64,000 bases of DNA from Thuidium tamariscinum (lineage: Eukaryota > Streptophyta > Bryopsida > Hypnales > Thuidiaceae): assembly GCA_947034885.2 (NCBI GenBank), contig OX344755.2, positions 2,482,501-2,546,500 on the forward strand, read 5' to 3'. Position numbers and translations under genes: made by a program. Within the stretch, counting starts at the first letter, position 1, and each line of letters opens with the position of its first letter. Positions 24,981 through 34,699 of the stretch are shown in pieces. The notes below the pieces were generated by a model. That model did no database searches and was not told where the DNA came from. It saw only the letters and a program-made list of their open reading frames with translations.

Positions 24981-27356
24981 CTAAACACAAGTGCCACGAA
25001 GGTGGAAAAACTCGAAGCAGGTGGATGTGCAAAGTCACACCCCCTCACACTGTTGACACACCCAAAACGTTCGACGCTTGGAGATCTTGCAAACACGACG
25101 TAAATTAGTTTTCCGTGGGAAGTGGGTGACCCTGCCCTCGCATGGAGCCACCTGAGCCCTACGAACTGGGCGGACATGACGCTCTGCAGCTGCATCCCGG
25201 TAAGGTCGACCCATCAAAGAGTGAGCTACATGCAATTGAAACTCTTTGTGGATCATTGGTTTCTCCCCCAACTTCTTCGCTGTCTCTTTGTGAATTACAA
25301 ATGCATTTGCTATTGAAGAATCCAGGCAGAAAAAGAAAACGCGGTGCCACCACTTCTTGGTTGCAATCTGTGTACTATAGTAGGATCTGTTTTGATCTCC
25401 CACATCAACTCCACCCATAGTCCGAGAATAAAGGATCTGAATTGGGGACGTCGGCACTTGTGCTATTCGCTGCCCAGTGACACGATTAGTCACAATGCCA
25501 CCCTGCACCATGGGATCAGCTCCAGTAGCCAAGAAGTACACCCTCTTGGTGTCTTGCCAGTGAATTGCAGCCATCTTCATATCTTTGTGCACTCGGGTGT
25601 GGAGAGTCCCTCGTGGTTGCTCATGGGTGATGCCCAAACTGGTAGGAAAACCTTTTCGTTGCTTCCTTGCAGTTCCAACCGCATAAAAGCCACGGGAGAG
25701 CAAGTTTTGAAAGAAGTAAGGAGATGTGAAGTAATTGTCACAAGTCACGGTATACCATTTGCCTTCCAAGCCACGAGTTAAACGAGTCACAACCTGCCCA
25801 GCCATACCAATCTGACGAAGCTCCAGTTCGAGAGCCGCCTGAGTGTTATCCTTCCCTACATAAATCTCCAGTCGATACACATAGCTAGTAACCGAGCAGG
25901 CCATCGCCCAAATTTTGATCCCATGTGTAATTGGTTTAGCAGGCAAATACTGTTTGAAGCCACAAAAGCACCCATTGTACGCTACCATACATTCATCAAC
26001 TGTAATGAAAGGTGATAAATTCCAGTATTGTTGGAAATTGGCCTCCACATGCTCTAAAATCCAACGACATTTGCCGATTGGGTCATACAAAGGGTTGCGT
26101 TTGTCAGTGACGAAGTCATACCTTGAAGTCATGTGCAAGCATCGCAAAATGTACTCAAACCGGAATCGTGACATAGTAGTGGCAACATCTTCGCAGAACA
26201 AAGCACCCTCCCCACGTCGCCAATAATCTCAAATGGAATGCTGCTCTCTGATACCCATAAGGCAACAAATACCTGTGAATTGACGAAATTCTTCGAGAGT
26301 AATGGATGAGGCCACTGTGTCACCACCCTTCCTCTTACCTGTGGTAGGATCAATGTAGTCTGCATAGTCATTATTCTCCCGCACAACTTTCCGTTGCAAT
26401 GCTTCATCCCAGAAGAGGAGGAAGTATTGCACAGGCTGAAGCAGGACATCTTGTGGGAGATGCTCACTGGCACCGGGTGTGTTGCCGCAAAATTCCTCCC
26501 GAGGTTGAAGCAACCATGAACGAGCATGCCAATTCGCCTCCTGGAACTTCACTTCCAAGTCAAGGTTCTCCAATTTTGGTCCAAAGGGATAAATTCCCAA
26601 TTCCGCCAAGAGCACCATGTCGTCGTCCTCGTCTGCAGAACTATTACCGCTTGAAAGGCCGCCATTGTCGCTACTCACATCGGAGAGTGTCGGGTCCCAA
26701 TCATGGGCTGAGTCGCTGTCCGCGAGCTCCCACCCTCCCAAACCGTGTGACTCCATGAACGTTGGATTGGTGTGGAATCCATCCCCCAGGTTTGAACTGT
26801 CCACCTCAATGCCATCCCTCCTCTCAGTCGGAGGTGCTCTCCAAACAGGCAATTGCTCACATACCGCCCACGACGCGTCTTGTACTCCCAGGTGAGTTCC
26901 AAAATCAACTTGTAGAACATCAGGATTGTCTCCGCCCTTTGTTGCCTGCACTACGCAACCAACAGCACTTGGGCAAGGGATCGGCAAAACCTCTCCACCC
27001 CACGTGAGATCACGAAGGTTTACACGTACTCGCCATGGCTGGTTTGAACAAGCTCTTGTGATAGGGGGCAGAAAATGTGTGGAATCCAGCGGCGGCGATG
27101 TTGTCAGCTTTGCTATACTTGGTGCTGCGTTGTCGCATTCAAGACCCCGGCCTCGAACGCGCCGACGATGTCGCAATGTTACGTGTTTGTCAGAGCCATC
27201 TGCTTGACAAGGTTGCACTGTAGCAAGCGTACATGGCGCGTTGGATGGCGTGTCTCTTCCAACGGGAATCCTACGTGTGTATTTCTTCTTGGCTCGTTTA
27301 GGGGATGATGTAGACGGCATACATGCACCTCCATTAGAATTATTATCGCCGTCCAT
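24981..27356 (-). pseudogene. PiggyBac transposase (DDE_Tnp_1_7 type), two in-frame TGA
   Basis: This is the cut-and-paste transposase of the surrounding element. ATG at 27356 opens 375 codons (acidic N-terminal region, then YFLLFWDEALQRKVV and ITLEEFRQFTGICCLMGI). A TGA at 26231-26229 sits inside the conserved IRDYW-like motif (SI-stop-DYW), and the same frame continues for 397 codons. Catalytic Asp are present: TVDECM (residue ~454 of the continuous frame), TCDNYFTS (~540), GGVDVGDQ (~651/654) and LDSSIANAF (~679). The C-terminal Cys-rich domain starts with FWVCQQC. A second TGA (25037-25035) cuts it, yet LCTSTCFEFFH continues in frame to TAG at 24983-24981. The first TGA is one CGA-to-TGA change from the usual Arg. 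There are no frameshifts, so inactivation is recent or the stops are read through. Confidence 0.88.
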
Positions 27357-27389
27357 GATTGCAAGGTTGTCGGTGCTGCAGACTAAGCT

Positions 27390-28000
27390 TTAGCGCAGAC
27401 GCCCTCGCTTCGGCTTCACCAGCAATACAGTCGGACCACTAGCGGGCCCCACGTTCTCTTTCCCAACTGCAAGTCTCTGTCGTGCTTGGGTGACTACCAT
27501 TGCCGCAGGTGTGTGCGACAAATCAAAGGGCAAATTTATCCCTGACATCTCGGTAGTTCCCTCCACAATGACGGGTGCTTTGGGCAGGTTGGCAGCCATA
27601 AAAGCCTCCGTCTCTCCAATCAACACATCACGGAAAGATGCTCGTTCGCAAGTGGGCGTGAAGTTCTGTAGGGAACCCATCTTCGGAACCTTCCTCACGT
27701 CATGGGCCCCAACCAAAGAGCTTTGCAACTTAACGATAGAATAAGTAGTGCAATTGGGCACCAGATAAAGTCGCCAAGTCTCCGTAACCCCTTGCTCCTC
27801 TTGGAATTGGATGCAAGACCAAGTAAGTGCGATCCAGCAAACCGAGAAGGATTCTATGCTTTTCTGCAGGAATCCGCTGCTTTCTAGCCCAATCATCCAA
27901 GACCTCGGCTGTGCTTTGAAATTCTTGCGAAGGAGGGGGAGGGGGAGGCCACACATATCCATCACTCCGTCTGCTTGATCGCTTCCCCGCACCGCCCATC
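27390..28000 (-). pseudogene. Accessory ORF in the piggyBac, function unknown
   Basis: Two overlapping minus-strand frames look like one protein with a frameshift. The first (ATG 27999) reads AGKRSSRRSDGYVW, a run of six Pro, then STAEVLDDWARKQRIPAEKH and ILLGLLDRTYLVLHPIP, ending at 27730. The second, open from 27992, becomes protein-like from about 27750 (SIVKLQSSLVGAHDVRKVPK) and ends at TAA 27392-27390 with a basic tail (VKPKRGRLR). The switch point is about 27735-27760. It is codirectional with the transposase and ends 34 bp before its ATG. I do not recognise it; a DNA-binding or host-interaction role would be guesswork. Confidence 0.4.
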
Positions 28001-28072
28001 TCCTGTACTAAGGCTGAAGCACGTTCGATTACCCTAAGCCCTCATCTTCAAGCAATGAAGACCCCCTATAAC

Positions 28073-28427
28073 CTATTGTCTGATCGTGGGTGGTGGCCCG
28101 TGTCCTCCAAAATCGTAACCACAATCTGAGTGATTCGCAAAGGTTGTTGAAGACACTGAATTTCCTTTTCCACCACTCAAATGGAGCTGTGCATAGCTCT
28201 CACTTGTGCATCTCAATCCTTGGTTTGCCACCTCGCCATCTCCACGCCTCCATTGTAACTTCCCCATTGAATTCCCGTAACCTCCAACTTGCTACAAGCA
28301 TAGAGTGTAAGAGAGGTACGCGATTATGTACCACCATTTTTCCATTCAGGAGGCAACTCCCTGCCTTGGATGCCCTTCGGCAGGTGTTGAGCTTCACGTT
28401 GACGGTTCGGAGGTATGCTAATCCCAA
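28073..28427 (-). other. Possible 5' part of the accessory reading
   Basis: Two minus-strand ORFs (28427-28200 and 28267-28073) precede the accessory ORF inside the transposon. Neither has a recognisable motif, and a 162-codon plus-strand ORF overlaps them. They could be an upstream exon or noncoding 5' sequence of the element. Confidence 0.2.
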
Positions 28428-28816
28428 TCGCTTACAACCGCGTCATCCGCCACCTAGGCAAGCACTCAACGACTCTTTTATTGTTCCCATGCGTGTTCAT
28501 CGTTCCCGTGGGACTACCCATTCCTCATTACTGGCTTTGTCAACGCGTACACGGTACCCCCATCTTTCTTCTTTATAGCCTTCTTTTGCATTTATTGGCG
28601 TATTTACAGCCACCCTAGATGGAGGGTTTTGAATCCCATTTGCACATGCCAGCATGGCTTCTTGTGAAACTTGGTGTAATGAACGTAGGTTGAAATTCCC
28701 TACAAGCGTCCCCTTTGGACTTTTTTCTAATTTTACTTAGAACTCTGCCCAAGTAACAAATACTATCAATTTCGACCCTAATATGGTCGACCAGTCCTTA
28801 ATGGGTTAAGGGTTAA

Positions 28817-29820
28817 TATATTCACGAGTGTCCGTTCATTGGCATGCGTATAATACTAACTTCTTCATTACTGTACTGTACAAGTACTAATTTCACTGTT
28901 GCAGTCTCATTAGCCTGTTGATATTGAATAATGTATGGATATTGCTCTGAACATGCGAACAACCAGGCTCCAATGTCAAAACTAGACACTCCATAACCAT
29001 ATTGTCACCAAGTCCGTGCCCATAGTCCAGGAGCACCAAACTCTGACACTCCAGCCAACTGTTCCACGGTCACATTTCTACTACTGCTTGCCATGCTTAC
29101 CAAAGTAACGAGAAGCCTGAATTACGCTGCATCTATTTTCCCAAGCAATTTCGAGAACATGTAACAACTATCATTTACCGACACATGCAATGCCCTCTAC
29201 TGATGCTGGTGGGTATATAAATGATCAATCGACACTGCCCATAAGAAACTATAAACTATCTCGAATCAATTCAATTCTCGAACGTCAGAAAATTACAGAT
29301 AAAGGCACTACTGTATGAGGATTGTGTGAGACAAGCTCCCCCTCTCATGCATTGATAATTCAGTCATTCACTACCTGGGCACAGACGTCTGCAACGCAGA
29401 AGACAAAGCAGAATGACAACCATCTCTTGAAACAATCACAAGAATCTCCCCAAATCTTGAACAATGGACAATATCCTCTCATAATTCCTGAAATATTCCA
29501 CCACTCTACTGCTAGAAATATTCAATACAGAAAGATGAACAGTACAACCATTGCCAGAGCAGGACCAAAGAGAAATAGAAGCCAAGCCACAGAGACGGAA
29601 CACATTCCAGACCAAACGAAAATCCGAAATGCACGAAGCAAGCATATCAGACGTTAGTTGACGTGGGATTCAGGAACAAATGAACGACCGCAACTGAACC
29701 AACTGACAACGAAAAACAACAGAACTTCAAAAAAGGAGATCCACGCTACCTCATTGGCATTCAACTCAGAGTGAGATATTGCTTGCAATCTGAGAGATGT
29801 ATCTGGTCTGCGGCCAACTA
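28817..29820. other. 3' flank of membrane-protein gene, no gene assigned
   Basis: GC-richer sequence lacking a convincing gene. The plus-strand ORF at 29322-29657 (111 codons; Ser, Thr, Asn and Gln rich) overlaps a minus-strand ORF and has no recognisable domain; it may be antisense to the 3' UTR of the gene that follows. Confidence 0.3.
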
Positions 29821-29827
29821 CAGAAGC

Positions 29828-31139
29828 CTAAGATCTTTTCTTCCCTGGAAAGCTTGACAAAAAGCGGAGGAAACTACGATATACACGCTGAGGAAAGTAG
29901 TGTAGGAACAAAGCGAGCATAAAAACGAAAGCTGGAAAAGAAATGAACAACGCAGTAAAATCTGTATGTCCTAAGGTATCTTGTAAGTAAAATAAATGGA
30001 TCACCAATATTGGGAACCCACCCATCATACCTAGAACTGTTGGGAACTCGTCACAAAAGCTGAAGAATCTGGTAATCGCATCCATATCTAGGTTCAAACA
30101 TAGTTGCTGAAAAAGGAAAAATAGGGCATCAGTTTGCCATCCAGGGAACTGCTTAAACAATTTCCGTGCAATCACATCATAAGGATCTTTTGGCGGCTTA
30201 TTCTTATACTTTCGCATCCTCTTTTTCTTCGTTAGCTCGGCACCTAACTCTGCATATCCTCGCAGATATTTTGCTTTGCTCTGAGCCTGAAGAAGTTGTC
30301 TCCCCCTCGCATAGTCCACGTCTCCAGATCCCTGTTCCCCGACCTGTTCCCCGACCTGTTCCACCAAATTTTTGTGCAAGTCAATCTAAAGGTGAACAAT
30401 ATTTCAACGAATAGAGATAATTACTTAAGGCATTTCAACATTCCAAGCAGTTCTGTCAAGAAAGTTTCTACTCCACGTGGAACACAAGGTATTGGAATAC
30501 AAAAAAGGGCTCTCTATAAACTTGGCCAGTCTGCCTCACCACATGAAGAAAAAAACAAACGTGCCCTCAAATAAGAAGCATACGTACCCAGAACATTCTC
30601 TGAAGGCTGTCCAAAACCTTTTGTTCGAACACCATGCCCGCTCTTGCAACTCGTGACTGATGAGCGTTCTTGACAAATCTAAGCAAACGGGACTGAAATC
30701 CACCGTCCAATCTACTGTGCGCTGCTGCTTCTGCTTGGCCATGTGAAATTCGACTAGCAACCTGGCTTGCTGTAGTTGCGATGCTCCTTGTCGATGGGGG
30801 GTAGAATCCAAATACCAAGAGGGCCACAAGAACTCCGATCAATACGGCTACGACAGGCCACAAAAGCAATTTCGTATATCGGTGTTGCAGAGGATAGAAA
30901 GATTGGTGCAGGGTTCTGTTTAGTTGATAGGTCTGGAATCCCTTCTTTGCTCGATTTTGCTTGCGTTGTTCGCCGTAGCAGAAGCCAACGACTGCGGACA
31001 AGAAAGTTTGATTAATGACAAGCTCCTGTCCCACAGAGCCAGACTTGAGTCTAACAGCAGCTTCCATGTCATATTCTGGGCTGTGCGACGTGCCGAATTT
31101 GTTGGATTTATCACTTGAAATCATGTTACTCGAAGTCAT
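29828..31139 (-). CDS. Unknown membrane protein, two exons, ~369 aa
   Basis: Exon 1 runs from 31139 (first ATG) to 30588 and exon 2 from 30385 to 29828 (TAG). The 202-bp intron has GT (30587-30586) and AG (30387-30386) and is phase 0 on both sides (...QRMFW / IDLHKN...). One strong hydrophobic segment lies at residues 91-112 (LLLWPVVAVLIGVLVALLVF), followed by a soluble, charged middle with a duplicated VGEQ and a basic KKKRMRKYKNK stretch. Two more hydrophobic segments follow (about 302-318 and 327-347) before a basic C-terminus ending GKKRS. I do not recognise the family. The long frame, clean splice sites and codon content differ from the decayed ORFs around it, so I think it is a real gene. 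An additional upstream exon is possible because the frame stays open for 15 bases before this ATG. Confidence 0.6.
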
Positions 31140-31998
31140 GTTACCCTCCTTCAAGACAAATTCCAGACTACAGTTAGAGTACGTTGATAAAACCGTGCCA
31201 ATGGAATAGTCTCCAAAAAGGCCAAAAAGCCATCACAAATTGGCAACCCATATAGGCTTAAAATCGACTTTCAGCTAGAAGCCGTATAATTTCAAGATAA
31301 TTCTAAAAAATCTAACCTACTAGGGCGAAATTTCTTGTGGTCTCATCCGTAAATTGTTCCTGTCCAGTCCTCCTTTCCAAAGCTTGCACGACTATTTTCT
31401 ACTGTGTGATTCTAATCTCAGGAAATCATAACATAATATTTCCGTTCTCTGGCCACTTCACATACACGGTATTCAAGCGCGCAATCATCACCTCGCGCCA
31501 ATTTCCCAAGAACTTCAACCACGATTCTCGCATCAGCGCATTGTTCCTTGCTATCTACGCTCATTTTTTTGTTCAGAATGAAACGACGTCTGTCAGGCGA
31601 TGCAAGTACGTACTAGCTATACTTAAGCCGATGCGATCGAGTAACTCGATCATTAAGGCCGTAATTAAGGCTAACACATATAGACGACAACAATCATACG
31701 TACGCACTTGAAACGAAAGAAAGCAGCGAGGCGTCTCAAGAAAATCCACAAGAATATTCCGCAAAATCAGAAACTCACTACACTCTCTCGCTCTCATTCT
31801 ACCGGTAAGCTTCCTTGAAGAAACATTGTGTCCATGGAAATCAGTAAAGATCGAGCGAAACTGAAAGACGGCTTGCAGACACTCATCAATGGGAGAGGAT
31901 GAGCGATGGATGAATAGTGGATGAAAGTGGATGAATGATAGATGATCTCCCTATTCGTTTGGTCTCTTCAGTCGACCTCTCTTTTGATCGGTTTGAGA
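31140..31998. other. 5' flank of membrane-protein gene
   Basis: Mixed-composition sequence upstream of the minus-strand gene, probably including its promoter, but no element can be named. At about 31895-31945 the word TGGATGAA recurs five times as a short microsatellite-like tract. The plus-strand ORF at 31337-31711 (124 codons) has no recognisable motif. Confidence 0.3.
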
Positions 31999-32226
31999 TT
32001 AACACTTGAAGGACGGACTGGTGACCAAGGAAATCATCCATTTTGAAACCGAGGGAATTATTGATCTAAAAACATTCAAAAGGACTCATTAGAAGTTAAA
32101 ATATTGTAGAAGATCTTCCCTTTCCACCCTAATTTCGAGGATGAATAGTCAAAGTTCTATCCTATATAGAAAGATTATTTATCATCCATTGGATGTTTTG
32201 TGTCCGCGGCAGCGTTTAAGGGTTAA
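31999..32226. mobile_element. 228-bp TTAA MITE, intact copy
   Basis: TTAA is present at both ends. The left terminus reads TTAACACTTGAAGGACGGAC and the right, in reverse complement, TTAACCCTTAAACGCTGCC. Its interior matches the split copy at 5313-5533. Both termini carry an inner TTAA-like word a few bases inside the first. Non-coding. Confidence 0.65.
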
Positions 32227-32770
32227 GGGACACTTTACATTATGGCCAAAGCTCAAGAGGCTATGAGTTTCCACCAATCAAATTTCAAGAACCTCTTAAC
32301 CCTTCACTAAAAGGTACAACTTCAAAGGCACAACTTCAAAGGCTATTGCCCTTCAACTACCTATATGGCAATAAAATGTCTACATGGCGACAAACTCTCA
32401 AAGGAAGTTTGGGTCGGCTAGAAAACAAGACCCAAACTATAGTCAAGAGGTCGTCAATTTATGACAAGATCTCAACCATTAGATTGGTATGGATTAGGAC
32501 TTTAGGCTTGGTCTTTGGAGACTTCACACTATATTGAGACGCCTTAGAAGTTTATTGCTACGAGTTTGAACTTTGGGCTTGGCCTTTGGAGGCTTCACAT
32601 TATAGCCATTAAAGTTGAGAGACTATAGGAGTTCATTGCCAAGGTTTGGGACATTGGCTTGGCCTTTGGAGGCTTTACATTATGGATGGCCAAAGGCTTT
32701 CCAATTCCTATTATTTATTGCTATTAAAAGACTATTTCTTTGGACTCTCACCAAAGGTTTGACCACTCAC
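32227..32770. repeat. Decayed 70-80-bp minisatellite
   Basis: GGCTTGGYCTTTGGAGRCTT begins at 32505, 32576 and 32656. Each is followed by 'cacattatagcc'-like and 'gagactataggagttcattgcc'-like phrases; similar words ('tttacattatggccaaag', 'gaggctatgagtttcc') occur at 32235-32270. It is an array of perhaps four to six worn units. Confidence 0.6.
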
Positions 32771-33268
32771 TACCATGGTCTTTTCACTCAAATGGCCATA
32801 GTGTGAAGTGGCCCTAACATCAATTGCCTTTTCCCATCTTAGTCCTAGAATGTTGGTGCCATTGTTGACGGACGTTTATTTGTCATTGTGCTTGTGGTTG
32901 TCTAGCTCCTTTGTTGTCTAGGTTTTCAAATTAGAAAAATTAGAAAAATAGTAAAAATGTAAAAATTTATCACCAAGGCTTGCTCTTTTGGTTCTGTATT
33001 ATTTTTCCCCTGGCAATAGAATTGGTCCATGTGTTTATATATATCGCCCAATTTAATTATGAAAATTTATTTCAAATTTATTTCTTGTTGATGAGGAATG
33101 CTGCAATTTCTAAAGAAATTTGGTCTCTCAGAAACTAGTTTGGCAACATTTTTACATGGTGCTTAGATTGATGAAATGCAGCAATTGTTAGAGTTGGAAC
33201 AAATTAAATGGAGACTATATAGAGTGAAGGATTTTGCTCATCAATTTTGTGGACCATTTCATGCAAAG
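32771..33268. other. AT-rich DNA, no gene recognised
   Basis: No gene or bounded repeat seen. The phrase 'gaattggtccatgtgttta' near 33020 resembles 'gaaatttgtccatgtgttt' near 51680, a minor dispersed similarity. Confidence 0.3.
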
Positions 33269-33728
33269 TTAACCCCTAAAATGGACTTTGGATAGGCTCC
33301 TACAGTCTCAATATTCATTGTGATTTTTTGAAACTTTTATTTCAAAGATTTGCCCAATGAGCCTTGTGGAAATATAATTTTTTTATTTCAATCATTGTCT
33401 AAAAGCAAAAGTCCTACCACCCTTATCCCAAAACAAGTTTCATTGGGCAACACCAAAAACATCACAAAAAGTCAAAATAAAATTTTCAAAATTTTGTTTC
33501 TCATAGAAAATATTTGGGGGTATATGGAAAGATTTGGTCAGTTCATTCAATTTAAACTAGTGATTAGAAAGTTATGGACAATCTTGTTTCTTGGGCAATC
33601 TAATGGCATCTTTTTCAAAAAATAACTTATAGGATTCATTTTGGAATGCAATTTTTACAATTTTCACATTAAAATTGTTTGATAGGGTGAAGCTCACTTG
33701 CAAGAACAATCTCACCCTTTGGTGTTAT

Positions 33729-33955
33729 CACTAGAAGAAAAACGTAGAAATCCCTGTTTATTTTAACAAAACACGTCAGGTAGATTGTGTTGAGACTGCA
33801 TTGCTGAAAACGGAGGAAAACGCTAAAAACGCAAAAAAACACGGAAAACGCGTTTTTTTGTGTTTTTTGTGTTTTTTTCCGCGTTTTCAGCAACGCAGTC
33901 TCAACACAATCTACCTGACGTGTTCTGTTTAAATAAACAAGGATTTCTTCTAGTG
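33729..33955. mobile_element. CACTA-type foldback MITE
   Basis: The element begins CACTAGAAGAAA and ends TTTCTTCTAGTG. The inverted arms extend about 100 bp each with few differences (for example AACACGTCAGGTAGATTGTG in both), meeting at a G/A-to-T-rich centre around 33840. TAT directly flanks both ends, a 3-bp target duplication as expected for the CACTA (EnSpm/CMC) superfamily. It is non-coding, and the near-perfect hairpin could be a small-RNA source. Confidence 0.9.
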
Positions 33956-34280
33956 TATTGTGTTTCAATTCCATCTTAGAGCTTTTGATGATTTAGTTTT
34001 TTGTTCAATCTCAAATCTACTTCTACTCAACAATTTCTTAAAGAATGAAAACCAAGCGGTTTTTTTAGAAGTTTTTATCTTAAACTTTCAACTCAATTCT
34101 TCAACATAAATTTTGTTTTTTCAACACTTGTAGTGGAAAATTTTTAAGCTAAGAAGATTCAAAGTCTTAAAATCTAGGTACAGGCTAAGTCCAGATAAAA
34201 CAATATTCTTTACTTCAAACGCAAATATCTTGCAATCAATGTAGTCAAAACTTTTTGAACTTTTTGAATTCATTCTTATA

Positions 34281-34557
34281 CATTAGATGTAGTTTGGAGG
34301 TCCTAAAGGGCCATTTCAGGCCTACTCCCAACAACATTCCCCTCGTAAATAATGGTGTTGTCAGAATTAATTTTATTTTTAAATTTAAAAAAAATTAATT
34401 TTTAATTTTTAATTTTTAAAATGAAAAACAAACTTTTTTTTTGGAAACTAACATGGCAATCTCTTGGCCACGTGAGCACCGTTGCTGCGCACAATTTATA
34501 GGCTGGAAACTCCTAGACAACTCACAGCCCTTTGTAGGGTCAGAAAATCATCTAATG
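34281..34557. mobile_element. CATTAGATG-type MITE, copy 2
   Basis: This 277-bp insertion within TTAA element copy B is bounded by CATTAGATG and CATCTAATG. Its interior is collinear with copy 1 at 20099-20381. Alignment of copy B with copy A across this site shows that it is an insertion. Confidence 0.75.
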
Positions 34558-34699
34558 CAACTTTAGTACCATATCTTACGGTTAGATATGCAAAAAAAAC
34601 AATTTCTACAATGTTTTTGCACATTACAATAGAGATACAAGTTTTGAGTGGCATTTGTTGGAAAACGACCACTTAGGACTTTAGAGGGAACTAAGAATA

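Larger units (their letters stand above)
23059..28809 (-). mobile_element. PiggyBac-type DNA transposon, ~5.75 kb
   Basis: TTAA target duplication occurs at 23059-23062 and 28806-28809. The terminal repeats read TTAACCCTTTAAGGACC and, from the other end, TTAACCCATTAAGGACT. A further subterminal match is 'acttgggg...aaaattagaaaaa' at both ends. It contains a minus-strand transposase reading (27356 to 25035, with two TGA stops) and an upstream minus-strand accessory reading (about 28427-27390). About 1.97 kb between the left end and the transposase stop has no assigned gene. Overall GC is clearly above the flanking AT-rich DNA. Confidence 0.85.
22335..28816. mobile_element. Older ~0.73-kb TTAA element split by the piggyBac
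   Basis: The left end at 22335 reads TTAACCCCTAAGCGACGCC. The right terminal repeat is broken into 28816-28806 (TTAACCCTTAA on the minus strand) and 23062 downward, where AGGACGGGCCTATGACCAC follows. Rejoined across the piggyBac, the right end has the same layout as the MITE end at 31999 (TTAACACTTGAAGGACGGAC). The left end resembles that MITE's other end (TTAACCCTTAAACGCTGCCG). The piggyBac entered exactly at the inner TTAA. Confidence 0.6.
33269..34694. mobile_element. ~0.92-kb TTAA element, copy B, with two insertions
   Basis: The left end reads TTAACCCCTAAAATGG. The right end (GGACTTTAGAGGGAACTAA) is a worn version of copy A's GGACTTTAGGGATTAA. The order of internal phrases follows copy A (4381-5316), including 'aaacgcaaatatcttgcaatc' at 34219. 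Removing the CACTA MITE (33729-33955 plus its 3-bp duplication) and the CATTAGATG MITE (34281-34557) leaves about 919 bp, close to copy A's 936. Confidence 0.65.

Noticed and set aside
25035..25420. Plus-strand ORFs near the transposase C-terminus
   Set aside because: Antisense to the Cys-rich tail; no independent support.
26399..27308. Plus-strand ORFs across the piggyBac transposase
   Set aside because: They are antisense shadows of the long minus-strand transposase frame and have no motif of their own.
24981..27356. Reassigned or recoded TGA, suggested by two TGA codons in an otherwise intact piggyBac frame
   Set aside because: Other broken readings in the window (Plavaka, Crypton-like, oxygenase-like, F-box) contain TAG as well as TGA, and the first TGA is one transition from the expected CGA. 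Ordinary decay explains it. No evidence for a changed code.
28090..28578. 162-codon plus-strand ORF as a gene
   Set aside because: It is rich in His, Arg, Leu and Ser, overlaps minus-strand frames inside the transposon, and has no recognisable domain; likely fortuitous in GC-richer DNA.
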